64,000 nt of DNA from Podaxis mareebaensis (lineage: Eukaryota; Basidiomycota; Agaricomycetes; Agaricales; Agaricaceae). Numbering within the stretch: the stretch's first letter is position 1; each line of letters starts with the position of its first letter. The translations under genes were made by a program, and so were the position numbers. The DNA is taken from the NCBI GenBank assembly GCA_018524725.1, contig JAEUWP010000207.1, positions 186,001 through 250,000 of the forward strand. The letters run 5' to 3'. This document shows positions 24,485 to 36,900 of this stretch, piece after piece. The notes beneath the pieces are model-generated. The model made no database searches, was not told the origin of the DNA, and saw nothing but the letters and a program-made list of their open reading frames with translations.

Positions 24485-27400
24485 ATGTTCGTCCCTAACT
24501 TTCAATCACGATCCAGTATCGATTCTGGAGCGTCCAAACCACAAACATCTACTACCCGCCAACCAGCCAGTGCCCGTCCACTGCGTTTACAACACTCGCC
24601 CTCCCTCCCTAACATCTGGTAAGTCCTCTCAAACCCTCACTAAACACATTGTAAAGTGGTGAATTCGTTTCTATTCGGATAGGTTTCCACCTCACTCAAG
24701 ACCGGCTCTGCCCAACATGTCTTCCACGGCTCAGAACAGCTCAATCAACTCGAATCGCTCATCCACTCCTCCTGCAGTCGCTTCTCACTCGCCGCCCACG
24801 ACGCCACAAAATCTATTGCCCAAACCTTGCGACGACGGAATAGCGTCCGCTGTGGAAAGGCTTTCTGTAAAAAGCAACGGCACCCGCCGCAGCATCAATA
24901 AAGCCACGGGACTGCATACGCATAAACGCCAACGAAAAGATGCCCCACACCTGTTAACACCCCCACTTACGCCCTCATCCAGCGTTCGAACCACTGCAAG
25001 TGCTGAGTCCCCTGACGGAAAGCAAGATGACAAGGTTCAGGCCTTACAAGAGTTGCAAGAGCCCGATGCCACGCGTTTTCTCTACGTGAGTCAAACCCGT
25101 TTTTGACCCTAAGTAACAATACCAACCGTCCCACTGTATAGCTAGAGAATGTCTCTCGCAGTGTCTCTCCTGCACCCTTGCAGAACGCAATAACGGACGC
25201 CCTCAGTCACATCTCCTCTCGCCGAAGCTTGAAGCGGACTTCGCAAACCAGTGCAATGGACGACCCCACGCGCGAAACAAGCTGTATCAAAGGCTTTTTT
25301 CTGCGGCATTTGAACACTACGGGTACCCTCTTTTTGGCTTTTCATGATATCCGAGATGCATTAGTCGCAAAGGCTACCTTATCACAGACGACCGACGGCG
25401 CCTTAGCTGAATGTCTTGGAGAAGGGAAGTCGAGGGATGGGGCCCAAGGTTGGTTCCGCTGCCGCTTCATCACCGCGGAGGAATTGGTGAAGGTCAGCCG
25501 TACTTCTTCGCTATGTCAATTAGATTTTACTTATCGTGTTCACCTCTGTGATAGACTATCGGGAACTCGAACTTTCTCGCGACAACCGACGGAGGTTTCT
25601 CGCTGTCCGTGGCAGTTATTGACCGTACCCGTACTGGCGAAACACAATCGCATGGTTCCAACATATCAAAGCAAGGTATCAACATGGATTTATTGGTCAA
25701 AATTCTGGAGTCATATGGGGACCTTCGGCTTCTCAAACCGGAATCACAGGTCAGAGACGGCGAGGTACGCCCTATAACCCTTTCTGTGCGTCCTCCGCAC
25801 TTATGGAACACAAATCAGAGCTTCCTGGTTGAGTTCTTCGATGTGAGAGACGCTAAGGAGGCTTATGCCTCACTCAATGAACAAATCATGTTTGGCATGA
25901 AACTGAGCACTTCTGGTCGGGTACCCCAGGATTTTCAGGAGAACGATGACACCCGTCGTTGCAAAACAGGCCATGATCGTTCCGACACTCCCCAGTCAAG
26001 CCACCAACTTTCCGCAAGCGAGTCTCACATCCCAAAGTTGAGACCTGAAATTGGGCCCGCTGGTGAAGCTTCCCACATGCGAGGTCGATTCGTTAATCAA
26101 CCTCTTCGATCCCGACCCCGTGCTGTAAGCGTCGGCAATGAAACGACTTGCTCTCCACCCCCTCCGCAACCTTTTGATGGACAACCAAAGGCATCTTCTC
26201 CTACTATCTTCTATACTTCGTGTGACTTCACGGATCCTTACTCTACCATCTCGCGCACCCTGGAGGGATCTGACAGTGACCCGAATCCCGGACATGACGA
26301 GAATTGTCTTCCCGAAACCAGCGACGTGCCCGTCCGCTGGGAACCCCAGCAGACTTGCACCACCGCTGAATGTCGCTACTGTCCCTCAAAAGGACATGAG
26401 TTGTCGGCGGTTCAGCCCCATTTCAATGGATATTTCAACCCTCCGTTCGTGAACACTGTTCCATTTCCCGGCCAGCCCCTTCCCCAGGCCTTCATTGTTT
26501 CTAACGAACACGAACCGCAAGGAATGTTTCCTGGTACAAGTTGGCCATTTGATCCCAGTATGATGGTACCCAATGTCGGAAGTAGCCTCGAAATGTTCAC
26601 TCCTCCATTCATACCGGCTATTCCAGTTGTCCCCGTTGAACATCGCTACCCAGACCAGAACACAAATCCCAACTTCGTTCCAAACGGCCTTGTCTTCCCT
26701 GTCGTCTCCCACGCCCTACATATGCAGCCTCACGCACTTGTCGAACCCCACCCCGCCGTCGCCCCAGATCGACCAATATTTGTTAATAATCCGACCGATT
26801 CTTCCGATCTCGACGTCACCTGTAACCTGCCTACCACGGGTCCTAGCGTCAGTGATCGCAACTACTTGAACATTGCACGCATTGAGGAGGGCCTCGACAC
26901 CCGAACAACGGTCATGATAAAAAATATCCCAAACAAGATGACCGCTAAAGACTTGATCGACTACATCAACGAAGTTTGCCCCCGCAAAATCGATTTCCTT
27001 TACCTTCGAATGGATTTCAAGAACGGTGTGTTTATGTTGACCGCCGGTCCTTATCTTTCCTTGACGTTTGGCTTCAGGCTGTAATGTTGGGTATGCATTC
27101 GTGAATTTCATTCGCGTTCATGATATGTTGAAGTTCGCTAAGAAGAGGCTCGGGGTCAAATGGTGCGTTGGCGAGGAGTGCAGTCCCGAACTAATTTGAA
27201 TGTACCCGTGGCAGGAACATGTTCTCAAGCGAGAAGGTCCTCCAAATGAGCTACGCGAACTATCAGTATGGATGATCTGACCCGTTCCTCATTTATAATA
27301 ACGTGTCTGACGTCTTTCATTACCAGGGGTAAAGAAGCGCTTGTGGAAAAATTTAAGAACTCATGCATCATGGACGAAAGGGAGGAATGGCGCCCGAAAA

Positions 27401-27687
27401 TATTCTACTCTAGTGGCCCCGAGCAAGGATTACCAGAACCATTTCCTGCCCCCACCCACCTGAGGAGGAAGGAGCGTAGCTCTCACAATAGGGGCGCCCT
27501 ATATGTTCCCGGCGCTACAGGTGGATCTACGAACGGGAGTGGATACTTGAATAATAGTCCGTTGCGTCGGCAGGAATATCATTCTGCAACCGGTTCGAAG
27601 TACCTCGAGCATCGAAACAGACATATGGATAAAATTGTGGGGGGTGGAAGGACCCGGGACCAAGTTCCCTATGAACGTTCGCACTGA
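24485..27687 (+). CDS. Mei2-like RNA-binding protein
   Basis: RNA-binding regulator related to fission-yeast Mei2 and plant Mei2-like proteins, which promote meiosis and growth switching. The ATG at 24485 opens a short exon joined by W|FPPHSRPALPN at about 24622/24684. The N-terminus is Ser/Pro-rich. Degenerate RRM-like blocks follow (FFLRHLNTTGTLFLAFHDIRDA; ILESYGDLRLL with SFLVEFFDVRDAKEAYASL), then a long disordered region. The diagnostic C-terminal RRM is TTVMIKNIPNKMTAKDLIDY, KIDFLYLRMDFKN, CNVGYAFVNFI, then SSEKVLQMSYANYQGKEALVEKF and WRPKIFYSSG. The third RRM is split by introns near 27028-27078, 27163-27214 and 27267-27327. In fission yeast Mei2 is controlled by kinase phosphorylation; nothing in this sequence shows how this one is controlled. 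Confidence 0.92.
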
Positions 27688-29135
27688 GTTGCTTTCTATA
27701 GACTCTCACATAGCCTTGCATTTTTTATGTTGGCGAGTGGCTGCGGGTTTTCATGCTCAGCTTTATGTCACCCTCCCTCGCTCGTTTTCACACCGCATGT
27801 GCCATTTTAATATGTAGATTTCCCATCGAGCTTGCACTTGCTTTCATTTCTAATGACATGTATATAATTACCCTCGACGTACCTTGCCCCCTAAATGCAT
27901 AAATCCCTCATGTCACGTCCAACTACCCCATGAAACGAAGATTCCACATAAATGCATCAAGAATAACTTGAATGGGAAGATGTGAAGCACTGAGTTTATG
28001 TTTTGGCCGACACCTGTCTATAATATCCCCGGGGCCCCCGTATCACAGTAGGCCACCCTCATGGGAAACGATATTGATGATGGGATTTCACACTCTCCGC
28101 GAAGGAGGGATTTTTCCGGTTAGCTTGGTACTGATCTCGAAAAGTTTGGTCCAAAATATCTGTAGCACCTTCCCTAGATCCCCCCGAGCTTCTCTTCAGC
28201 CTGCCATAGGTAGCCCCGTGCCGCAGGTGTTCCAGAAATAAGTTAACATGCTTGCTTGCTATGAAGCGGACCATGCAACATGCATACATGAAGCCGAGAG
28301 CCACTAGGGAGAAGTCGGCATAACAGACTAATCTTGTCACATCCTGGCTTCGTCCAAGGGGAGGTGTGTGGAGCAAGCACGTATGTAGGACCCCCATAAT
28401 CAGTTGAAACGTTGAACAATGTCTATTTTTAGCCAACTAGGGCGGTCTGGTGATAGGGTGCTGAGTTACGTGAGAACAATCTATTCATAAACTTACAGTA
28501 TGACACGTAACCTTGGCCCCGCTCATCCTTGTGAAGTCGGTTCCCATCGTCGTATGCTCCAGCAGGACTGGTTTCATCCTTGAGGCAATAGTTGATACCT
28601 CAGATAGATAACCCTCCCCGTGGTTTTCACCTCGGCACCGAACGGAACGTGAGCAAGCTCCTTCCCCATGATGGCCGAAATGTGTCGTCATGAGCGCGAT
28701 AAAGGAATGGACCTTCGCAAATTCCAAACTACCCGACGCTTTTCTCCGTATGTAAATGGGCCCCATCGGACAGATGTTGTTGCATATTTTTAACTCTGCT
28801 TCCACTCATGCAGGAGGAAAAAGATAGCAGTGAATCTATTGGCTATCACGCCTACGAAGTCGTGCTTACAGCCTCCCACATGCGATTACAGAAGATTGTC
28901 GCAAGAGCCGATGGTCCACATTTGGGACTTTACTCCCAAAATCATTGGCTGCTTATGGTCAGAGTGGCCCTGATACCTTGCTCCTTCCATTCGGGTACTG
29001 AGCTCTCCGAGGGTATTTCAACCATCTTCGGACAAAATGGTGCTGCTGGTTGCCTTCTGTTCGTCAGAGCTTAGGGTCCCTGTAACAGCTTGAAGCCCCT
29101 CCCAGCCGCCATACTGGCCACACTATCAAGCCAAG
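27688..29135. other. 1.45 kb region without a supported gene
   Basis: Holds the Mei2-like 3' flank (TATATAATTA near 27860) and the upstream region of the transporter gene. Open frames on both strands (such as 28059-28436 minus, 28485-28805 minus) have no family resemblance, no splice continuity and irregular composition. No terminal repeats were noticed by eye. Confidence 0.45.
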
Positions 29136-30681
29136 ATGGAAACTCCAAGCACAATGAAGCCTGCCCAGGTCGCACAGCTTATGGTCGACTTTGCGGTCGC
29201 AAAGCACCGCGATAGGTACGAGTCAATTTTCTTTAAAGCGGTGAGTGGTTCCCACACCCAGTTCTTGAGCATGGTTGACGAGTGGCGGTTAGTTTGCAGC
29301 AGGTGTTATGTTGTCCTTTGGAGGGTTGTTGTCTCAGATCATCTCAGGTGGTGCTGTGAGCTTGAACCAGTCCAATCCCGGCATTGTGAAGATCCTCGGA
29401 GGGGCGGTCTTCCCAGTCGGTTTGATCATGTGGGCAATCCAACACATTCTCAACGAGTAGTAGATATTAACTTCGCAACAGGATTGTACTCCAAGGCCAG
29501 GAACTTCTCACGAGCAATATGCTGGTGCGTGAAAATCGCGTAAAACCATCAGATATCACCGCTAATGTTTCGTCTCCTTATCATCTGGCTAGTACTTCCC
29601 GATGGCGGCGTGTAAGCGAGTAGTGCCGATTTGGAGCCTCTGTGTGAATTGGATCATTGGTTCGTAGTTGTATTTCCCCCTTCGTCCGGGAATGCATGTT
29701 GAGAGAGCCTCAGTCTTTTTTGGCAATCTAGTTGGAAGTTTGTTCTTTGCTGCAATTTTTGTTCGCTGTGGGTGCTGCCCGTTCCTCCCCTTTCTTCTCT
29801 CTGCTCCTTCTCACCGTCCTACTAGATACTGGCATCGTTTCCACTCCGCCTTACATCGATTATATCCGCTCATTCGCCATGTAAGTCCTGGCCGCTGGTG
29901 CTATCAGTGCGCACTGAACCTTATCCCTTCTTAGTCATAAGGCGAAGGACCCGCAGTGGCACCAGATTTTTCTCCGAGGAATTGCCTGTAATTGGCTTGT
30001 TTCCGTGGCTGTATGGGTGAGCAACATCTTTCTAGTAACGTCTCAACGGAGGCTCAAGTGGCAATTTTTAGCAAGCTGCAGGAGCCAAGGAGACCATTTC
30101 TAAGGTGTGTTTTACGGGTTCTAGCTCGGGAAGCATCAATAGTCTCATTGTGGCAACGTACTTAGATTATCGGTGTCTGGATTCCCATTTTCGTGCGTTC
30201 TGGTCTTTAGCTTTTGATATATCATTGTTCTAAAGATGATAACTCAGGTCTTCGTTGCATGCAGTTATGATCACGGTAGGCGCGATTTAAGAACTAGATT
30301 GTTACTGAAGCGGCTAACTCTAAATGTAGTCATCGCCAACATGTTCTCGGTTCCCCTTGGAATTATGTTCGGGGCTGATGTGAGAGATCAAGTCTTTGGA
30401 CTCGAGTTCAGTTCTGACGTTTATCTTTTCAAGATCACCCCTGCTGAATACATCCGCAAGTGAGCTTGAAAATCCCGTAATGTTGATGTAAACTTCCTGA
30501 TGGACGGGCGTCCAGGTCTCTTTTCGCTGCATTATTTGGAAACATTGTCGGTGCCTTGTTCGTCGCATTACCTGCGACCTACATGTATCTCAGTGACTAC
30601 GGGGCCGGTGGTTATAGGAGCGCGGAGCGTGGGGAGTATTCTAGTGAGGCTAGCTCAGCGGGAACAAAGAATAGTACTTAA
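29136..30681 (+). CDS. Formate/nitrite transporter (FNT) family membrane protein
   Basis: Pentameric channel/transporter family for small monovalent anions (formate, nitrite, lactate). Starts METPSTMKPAQVAQLM. Exon joins give KAV-TGVMLSFGGLLSQI, then GLIM-IVLQGQELLTSNML, KRVVPIWSLCVNWII, VFFGNLVGSLFFAAIF, LRGIACNWLVSVAVW, IGVWIPIFVFVACSYDHVIANMF and a last membrane block IVGALFVALPATYMYL. About ten short exons, six membrane spans. The motifs ELLTSNM and the GxxCNxLVxxAVW-like segment are FNT signatures. The tail is hydrophilic and Ser-rich. The stop is TAA at 30679-30681, followed by a (CAA)n run. The substrate cannot be decided; in nitrate assimilation clusters it would be nitrite, but no nitrate or nitrite reductase gene is near. 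Confidence 0.9.
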
Positions 30682-30742
30682 AGTTGGGTACACTCGTCTT
30701 TGTTCCTTCATTCACCTTGTATTTTCATTCGTGGACACAACT

Positions 30743-30772
30743 TCAACAACAACAGCAACAACAACAACAACA
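30743..30772. repeat. (CAA)n microsatellite
   Basis: Imperfect run of CAA triplets, one CAG interrupting, about 60 bases after the FNT stop codon. Confidence 0.85.
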
Positions 30773-30929
30773 GTTCGAGCGGCAACAAGGGGGGGGCTAC
30801 AATAAATGTCGACTCCACCTGGGAGAGACCCATAGTTTTCTATGAGTCGATTTGTCAACGTCATCAGTGAGATACATCTGAGAAAGCAAAGCGATAGACG
30901 GGAAGAGAAAATCCAGGTTGTGCCGGTAA

Positions 30930-32264
30930 TCATGCAGCGGCAATCCATTCCGCAATAGCTTCTAAAGTATCCTTCCGTTCCGGATCATGCCAAGCAAAAA
31001 TGAGGTAGTCGTGAATGCCATCTGGGGCCTCATAATAGCGAACCTTGCCTTCTCCCTCTCTGATACCATTCCCTTCGCCTAAATCCCTGAAGAATCTGTC
31101 GCGAAGGGTGCGAATTTGATCAAGAAGGACCTCTGCGCCACCGGCAACGATAAAAGTTCTCGGGAAGTCTTTAAAATTCACAACGAGGGAAGGGTGTAAG
31201 GAAGCGGGGGAGATATATGGGTTGATTTCGGCAGCCTCAATTCCGTGAGGCCCAACGAAGGCGCGTATTGGGTATTTGAAGCCCGGGTAAGCGGGACTCT
31301 GGAGATAATCGGATGTCGCGCAAGTGGTAGCCGATCCATTTGGAGTCCTGTTGTGACTCTCGCTAAGGTCAACCCAAGGAGACAGAAGGAGTAAAGCACC
31401 AGGTGGTGCTGGTAGCCCGGGGGTGCCTTTGTATTCGGTGAGATAACGAGTAAGGGCGTGTGCGAGATTGCCGCCGGCAGAGTCGCCTTCAATGATGATA
31501 TCGGTTGGAGAGAAGCCGATCTCGTCAACGAGATAGATATAGCCTGCTAGCGCATCGAGCAAGGCAGCAGGGAAGGGGTGAGCAACTTGGAATGGCTTTC
31601 CGGAGGAAAGGCGATATTCGACCGAGAAAACGCGGTGGACACTGTCTACGTATTTCAGTAGACCGCGTGCTATCGCGGCGGTTGGGTCACTTGGATGTGC
31701 AGAGAGGCGAACATAGCCGCCGCCATGGAGTGCAAGGATGACTTTCTCTCCAGGCTTAGGGGGAGCGGCAACGTCAATGTCGACGCCTTTCTTGTGCATC
31801 CAGTATCCTGGAATACGAGTCGGCGTCACTTCAGCGTGTTCCGCCCATTGGTTGAGCTTTCCAACGATGAGGCTCTTGGGTGCTGGGGAAACCCAAACAC
31901 CATTGACATCTACGCCAGGTGTTATGGCCCTGTGATCGGGAGTGACGCGTAGCGCTCCTGCACTGGTGGTGGTGTTGTTTAATATGAATTCGTAGAAAAG
32001 AGGTACGGGCTCACTTTCCCTGCACCGCGAAAAGATGACGCACAACTTTTACCATTACTGTGCGTTTCAGGTCCCAGGACTTCCTTGGCCGGAGAGATCT
32101 GGATAGGGGAGAAATGAGGCCATGACAACTCGACCAATGAACAGGAAATCTGACCTTGGAATGCCAAGAAGAATCCAAAGGGGAATCCGGATGAAAAGAG
32201 TGGACAGGGCTTGATACGTCAAGTACAGAGATTTCAAGGGTTGTTTGCGATACGGGTACGCCAT
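30930..32264 (-). CDS. Alpha/beta hydrolase-3 (HSL-type) esterase
   Basis: Hormone-sensitive-lipase family hydrolase, related to fungal steryl-acetyl hydrolases. Exons 32155-32264, 32015-32098 and 30930-31962 join in phase to 408 residues. The first exon encodes a hydrophobic, probably membrane-anchoring helix (YLTYQALSTLFIRIPLWILL). The oxyanion motif HGGGY follows ILAL, the nucleophile elbow is GDSAGG, and the catalytic His is likely in APDGIHDYLIFAW. The acid may be the Asp in AEVLLDQIRTLRD. A PWVDL motif occurs as in family relatives. The 5' ATG at 32262-32264 was chosen because it opens the anchor helix. Divergent from the Emi1-like gene and convergent with the transporter. Natural substrate unknown; steryl or acyl esters are plausible. 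Confidence 0.9.
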
Positions 32265-32900
32265 GAAGGTTGAGGAAGGATGGAGGGAAGGAAAGGCGGA
32301 AATACTTGAGTACTTCGATTGCGGTCAAGAATCACATGGGTCTTGGCCCTAGTTCAAGTCACTTGTGTATAAGCTAGATGCCCGTTTCAGGCTTTTCCTG
32401 GTTTGGATATTTTCTTCGTTTTCTCTCGTCGATCCTCGTTCGTTCTCAAGAGTTTTCGTTTTTGTTTTTGTTTTTGTTTTTTTTTTCGGTCCCTCCTACA
32501 ATGTACGCAGTGTTTGGCATAGTTACTTGGGACCGTTCAAATTGCCTTTCGCTCAGGTCTTGTGGGCAGCTCTTTCCTTCCGCCCCAGTCCCTTCTTCAT
32601 GCAGTCACATGCCTCCCCCCTTCGAGGTTTCATTCCGAGTCCTCTCCGCCAGACCTTACACACCCGCAGCAATCACATGTTTGGGCGCCGGTAGGATAAC
32701 ACACTTGGGCACAATTAGGTTACCGTATTCTTCCTTCAACCCTTTCTTCATTACCCTCCTAGTCGAGAATCTCGAGTAGTGCGTAGTAAACTTATACCTA
32801 CTGTACTTCCAAGAAGCCTCTTTGTGATTAGTCGCTTCGCGATGAGTCACGTGCATCGCCCATTTTGGCTACGTGTTCTGCCACTGTACTACCATCTCAA
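32265..32900. promoter_or_regulatory. Divergent promoter region with T-rich tract
   Basis: 636 bases between divergent starts. Contains repeated GTTTTT units and a T run (about 32457-32486), a poly(dT) tract of the kind that excludes nucleosomes in fungal promoters. An open frame at 32365-32694 runs through this low-complexity tract and is not considered a gene. Confidence 0.45.
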
Positions 32901-33408
32901 ATGTCCAAGCTGGACTTCAAGACTGCAGTAAAACAAGAAGAAGAGCGTCTTCGTCGTTTGCACCCGACGCCTGACGATATACCTGGTTGCCTCAGCCTTT
33001 TTGACGATTATCTCTCTTGCACTGGTATGTCCGTATGCTCGTGAATCTCGGCCAAGTCTTATGCGACTGACGCAAACGCCCAGTCATTCGTTCCCAGATC
33101 AAGTCCGTGTACAGATATGGCAAAAGGCCTGAGTGTTCTCCTAAATTCGAGGAGTTCAAATTTTGTATGACTTTGAAATCTCTCCACCCGGAGGAACGAC
33201 GTGAAGCGTGGATCCGACGACGAGCAGAATGGTGGGCGCACCGCAGGCTCGATAAAAGTAGTGAAGACGTTTGGGACATCAGGGAGTAGGTGGTCCTGCT
33301 CGTGCGCATGAATGCGACTTCTCTAAGACTTGAGAACTTAGGGAGCCGCTGGAATCTTTTCCTCAACCTATCACCGATGAGATGATGAAGACCAGAGCCA
33401 GCGACTAA
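32901..33408 (+). CDS. Emi1-like (DUF3128) small cysteine protein
   Basis: Three exons (32901-33024, 33084-33285, 33342-33408) give 130 residues. It begins MSKLDFKTAVKQEEERLRR. The conserved core has CLSLFDDYLSCT, then IRSQIKSVYRYGKRPECSPKFEEFKFCM, with paired cysteines spaced like other DUF3128/Emi1 proteins. A charged helix follows (EERREAWIRRRAEWWAHRR). Budding-yeast Emi1 is needed for early meiotic gene induction; its molecular role is not known. Related proteins resemble twin-Cys mitochondrial factors. The family call is good; the function here is not established. It sits 0.6 kb upstream of MCM2. Confidence 0.8.
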
Positions 33409-33982
33409 CTTATACGGTGCCCAGGTATCTGCTTAGGCATAGATTCGCATAGAGAAGCAAGCTGGTATGGTTTTACGCCTCACCGTACCTCTGGCAGTGT
33501 CCTATGTTTCAACAGAATCAATTTGGGGCCTCAATGCCGCGACTCATGGCATTATCTACCTGGTGAACTCACTAAATAATCTGTTACTTATTATAACATC
33601 GTCCATTTCCAAGTTGACCTGGTCTTTCGCCTGGATAATCTGCTTTCTTAGACAACTGCCCCTATTTTCACACCATGTTCTTGAACCCCGGTCACGGTGT
33701 TCGAGTTTCTCGCACTCGTTGACGCGGTATTTCCTGGCACAAGTCTAGATTAGATCAGTTTACATACGCCTCAAACACTCATGTTAACTCGATGTTCAAA
33801 ATCTAGATCTCAGAGGATGCTTCGTGGTAGAGCAAGTCTAAAACAATGTTTAATAAATTCAAAAATAAAGCAAGGCCAACCATCGGAGTTTAAAGCGCGT
33901 ATTTCAAACTCCGTCGTAATGAGCCTGCGACGCGTCGCGACTCGCGTCTTTATCTAACCTCTGCACGGCTGCATTTGTTCTC
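33409..33982. other. Intergenic region upstream of MCM2
   Basis: 574 bases. The left part shows no signal; an open frame at 33467-33748 has no domain. The right end, from about 33920, carries the GC-rich MCB-containing MCM2 promoter. Confidence 0.5.
33929..33936. promoter_or_regulatory. MluI cell-cycle box (MCB) upstream of MCM2
   Basis: The palindrome GACGCGTC contains the ACGCGT core of MCB sites, followed by a further TCGCGA and CGCGTC within 15 bases. It lies about 50 bases before the MCM2 ATG. In ascomycete yeasts MCB sites bind MBF/DSC1 (Mbp1-Swi6 type) and drive G1/S transcription of replication genes, so the placement fits. Confidence 0.65.
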
Positions 33983-36900
33983 ATGGTGAGCATCATTCAT
34001 CGGGAGTAACGACGACATTAACGCGATTAACAGCCTCCAAAACGCCAAAGACCAGGCTCGCCCGCGCCACCATCCTCACCGACCCAAAGGCTCTCCCATT
34101 CCAGACGCGATTCGGATGGCGTTCTTCCGCCCTCATCACCACCACAATTCTTCTCCGATACGGATGACTCACTTGATGACCGCGATGCTGTGAGAGACCT
34201 TGAGGATGGCGATGAAGACGGAGAAGGAGAGGATCTATTCGACGACAACATGGAACGGTGAGCAGACCCACCTTTGTGTTCATTCGAAAACAGCTCACGA
34301 TCTTCCATAGTGATTATGCAGAGAATGAACTTTTGGATCGCTATTCAGACGAAGGCATCGATGACGACGAGAATGTGGGAGGACTTTCGATTGCTGCTCG
34401 GCGAGCCGCCGAGGCGCAAATGGCTCGCCGGGACCGTCAGGAACGTGTAGGCGGCCGAGGGCGTCGTGCTGCTCGTCGTAGTCGTGCACCTGCTTTCTTG
34501 GATAGTGATGATATCGTTGATGAGGATTTGGATGACGTTGAACTCGCCCGAATGAAGAGACGGACAAGGCGGCAGTACGACGAAAGGCGAGATATCGATG
34601 ATGTGGACGGCATTGAGGATGTAGGTTTTTTTCATTTCGTGATTTTGCTTGCAATGACGTAAATGCTCTGGGCAGGAACTCCCATTGGAGCAGCTGAGCG
34701 ACATCAAAGCCAAATCCATTGTCGAATGGATTGCCGTTGACCGCGTCCGTCGGTCCATCGTGCGGCATTTCCGCCAGTTTCTAATGACGTATATCGATGA
34801 CAATGGATCATCGGTCTATGGCCAACGTATACGAAATCTAGGAGAAAGTATGCGCGCCTTCTTGGTTGACTCTAATGATTCGAGTGTTCACGACCAAGTT
34901 TTACAGCGAACTCCGAATCCCTCGAAATATCATACGCACATCTCGCTTCATCTAAACCGATCTTGGCGTATTTCTTGACTAATTCTCCTGCCGCTATGCT
35001 TGAGATTTTTGACGAGGTTGCTCTGAGCGCTATCCTGGTGTACTTCCCTGGCTATACTCGTATTCACTCCGAAGTCCACGTCCGCATTTCCGACCTTCCC
35101 TTGACATCTACCCTCCGTGATCTCCGTCGCTCTCATCTTAACAATCTAGTCCGCGTTTCCGGGGTCGTGACGCGTCGGAGTGGCGTATTCCCGCAACTGA
35201 AATACGTCAAGTTTGACTGTGTAAAATGTAATGCTACACTTGGGCCTTTCTACCAGGACGCGACTAGGGAGCTTAAGATCAGTTATTGTCCGAACTGCGA
35301 GAGCAAAGGGCCCTTCCCAGTCAATTCTGAACAGGTGAGGCTGCATCTCACACGAAGGATAATTGGAGGCTGACAATTGTTCCAGACGGTATACCGCAAC
35401 TATCAAAAGATGACTCTGCAAGAATCACCTGGTTCCGTGCCTGCCGGTCGTTTACCACGTCACCGAGAAGTCATCCTCCTATGGGATCTCATTGATAGCG
35501 CCAAACCAGGGGAGGAAATTGTGAGTGCGTTTCAAAGTCTCGCGTGCTATTCTCTAAGACCGTGGTAGGAGGTGACAGGTATTTACCGTAACAACTTCGA
35601 CGCAGCCCTCAACGCGAAGAATGGTTTCCCTGTTTTCTCGACCATCATTGAAGCCAACCACATCAATAAGAAGGAAGACCTCTTTGCTGCATTCAAACTG
35701 ACGGAGGAGGATGAGCGCGAGATTCGGAACCTCGCCCGTGATGAACGGATCCGGAAACGCATTATCAAATCGATTGCACCTTCAATCTACGGACACGAAG
35801 ATATTAAGACTGCTATCGCGTTGTCGCTATTCGGTGGTGTACCAAAAGATATCAACCACAAGCATCGCATCCGTGGAGATATCAATGTTCTCCTGCTGGG
35901 AGATCCAGGTACTGCGAAATCCCAATTCCTGAAATACGTGGAGAAAACCGCACACCGGTCTGTTTTCGCTACCGGTCAAGGTGCATCCGCCGTTGGTTTG
36001 ACGGCTAGCGTCCGTAAAGACCCAGTGACACGCGAATGGACCTTGGAAGGCGGTGCTTTGGTATTGGCGGACAAGGGTACATGCTTGATTGACGAGTTTG
36101 ACAAGATGAACGACGCAGACCGGACGTCCATCCACGAGGCTATGGAGCAGCAATCCATATCGATCTCTAAGGCGGGTATCATTACAACTTTGCAAGCTCG
36201 TTGCGCCATTATCGCTGCTGCCAACCCGATCCGCGGGCGATATAATCCAACCATTCCATTCCAACAAAATGTCGAATTAACCGAGCCTATCTTGTCTCGG
36301 TTCGATGTTCTTTGCGTTGTAAAGGATACGGTGGACCCTGTGATGGATGAGTTACTCGCGCGATTCGTCGTAGGAAGTCATTTAAGGAGCCACCCGAAGT
36401 TCGACGCGGAAACGGAAGAGATAGATGTAGGAACCACTCTAGATGCGGATGTAAGCGATGTTCTACGCCTCCAAAGCACTGGACGTTAACTATTTCTACT
36501 TTAGGCTATCCCTCAGGACCTCTTACGGAAGTACATCATGTATGCGCGAGAAAAAGTTAAGCCGAAGCTCTACGATATGGACCAAGAGAAACTCTCCAGA
36601 CTTTTTGCTGACCTCCGTCGCGAATCAATGGTCACTGGTTCTTACCCTATCACAGTTCGACACCTTGAAAGTATGATTCGCATGGCGGAAGCTAGTGCAA
36701 AGATGGCGCTGCGCGAATACGTTCGGTCGGATGACATTGATCTTGCCATCGAAGTTGCTGTCGGAAGCTTCGTAAGTGCCCAAAAGATGAGCATCAAGAA
36801 GACTCTACAAAGGGTATGCGATTTCCCGTCCAGGTCGTTTTGGGTTATTGATGATGATGTATGCAGGGTTTCCGCAAATACCTCACGCAATCCAAGGACC

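Noticed and set aside
22764..28000. Local gene order from bS6m to Mei2 as a functional cluster
   Set aside because: The genes belong to unrelated processes and have separate promoters; adjacency alone is not evidence.
32365..32694. 109-codon open frame with Phe/Val repeats
   Set aside because: It is produced by the GTTTTT repeat tract in a promoter region, with no other support.
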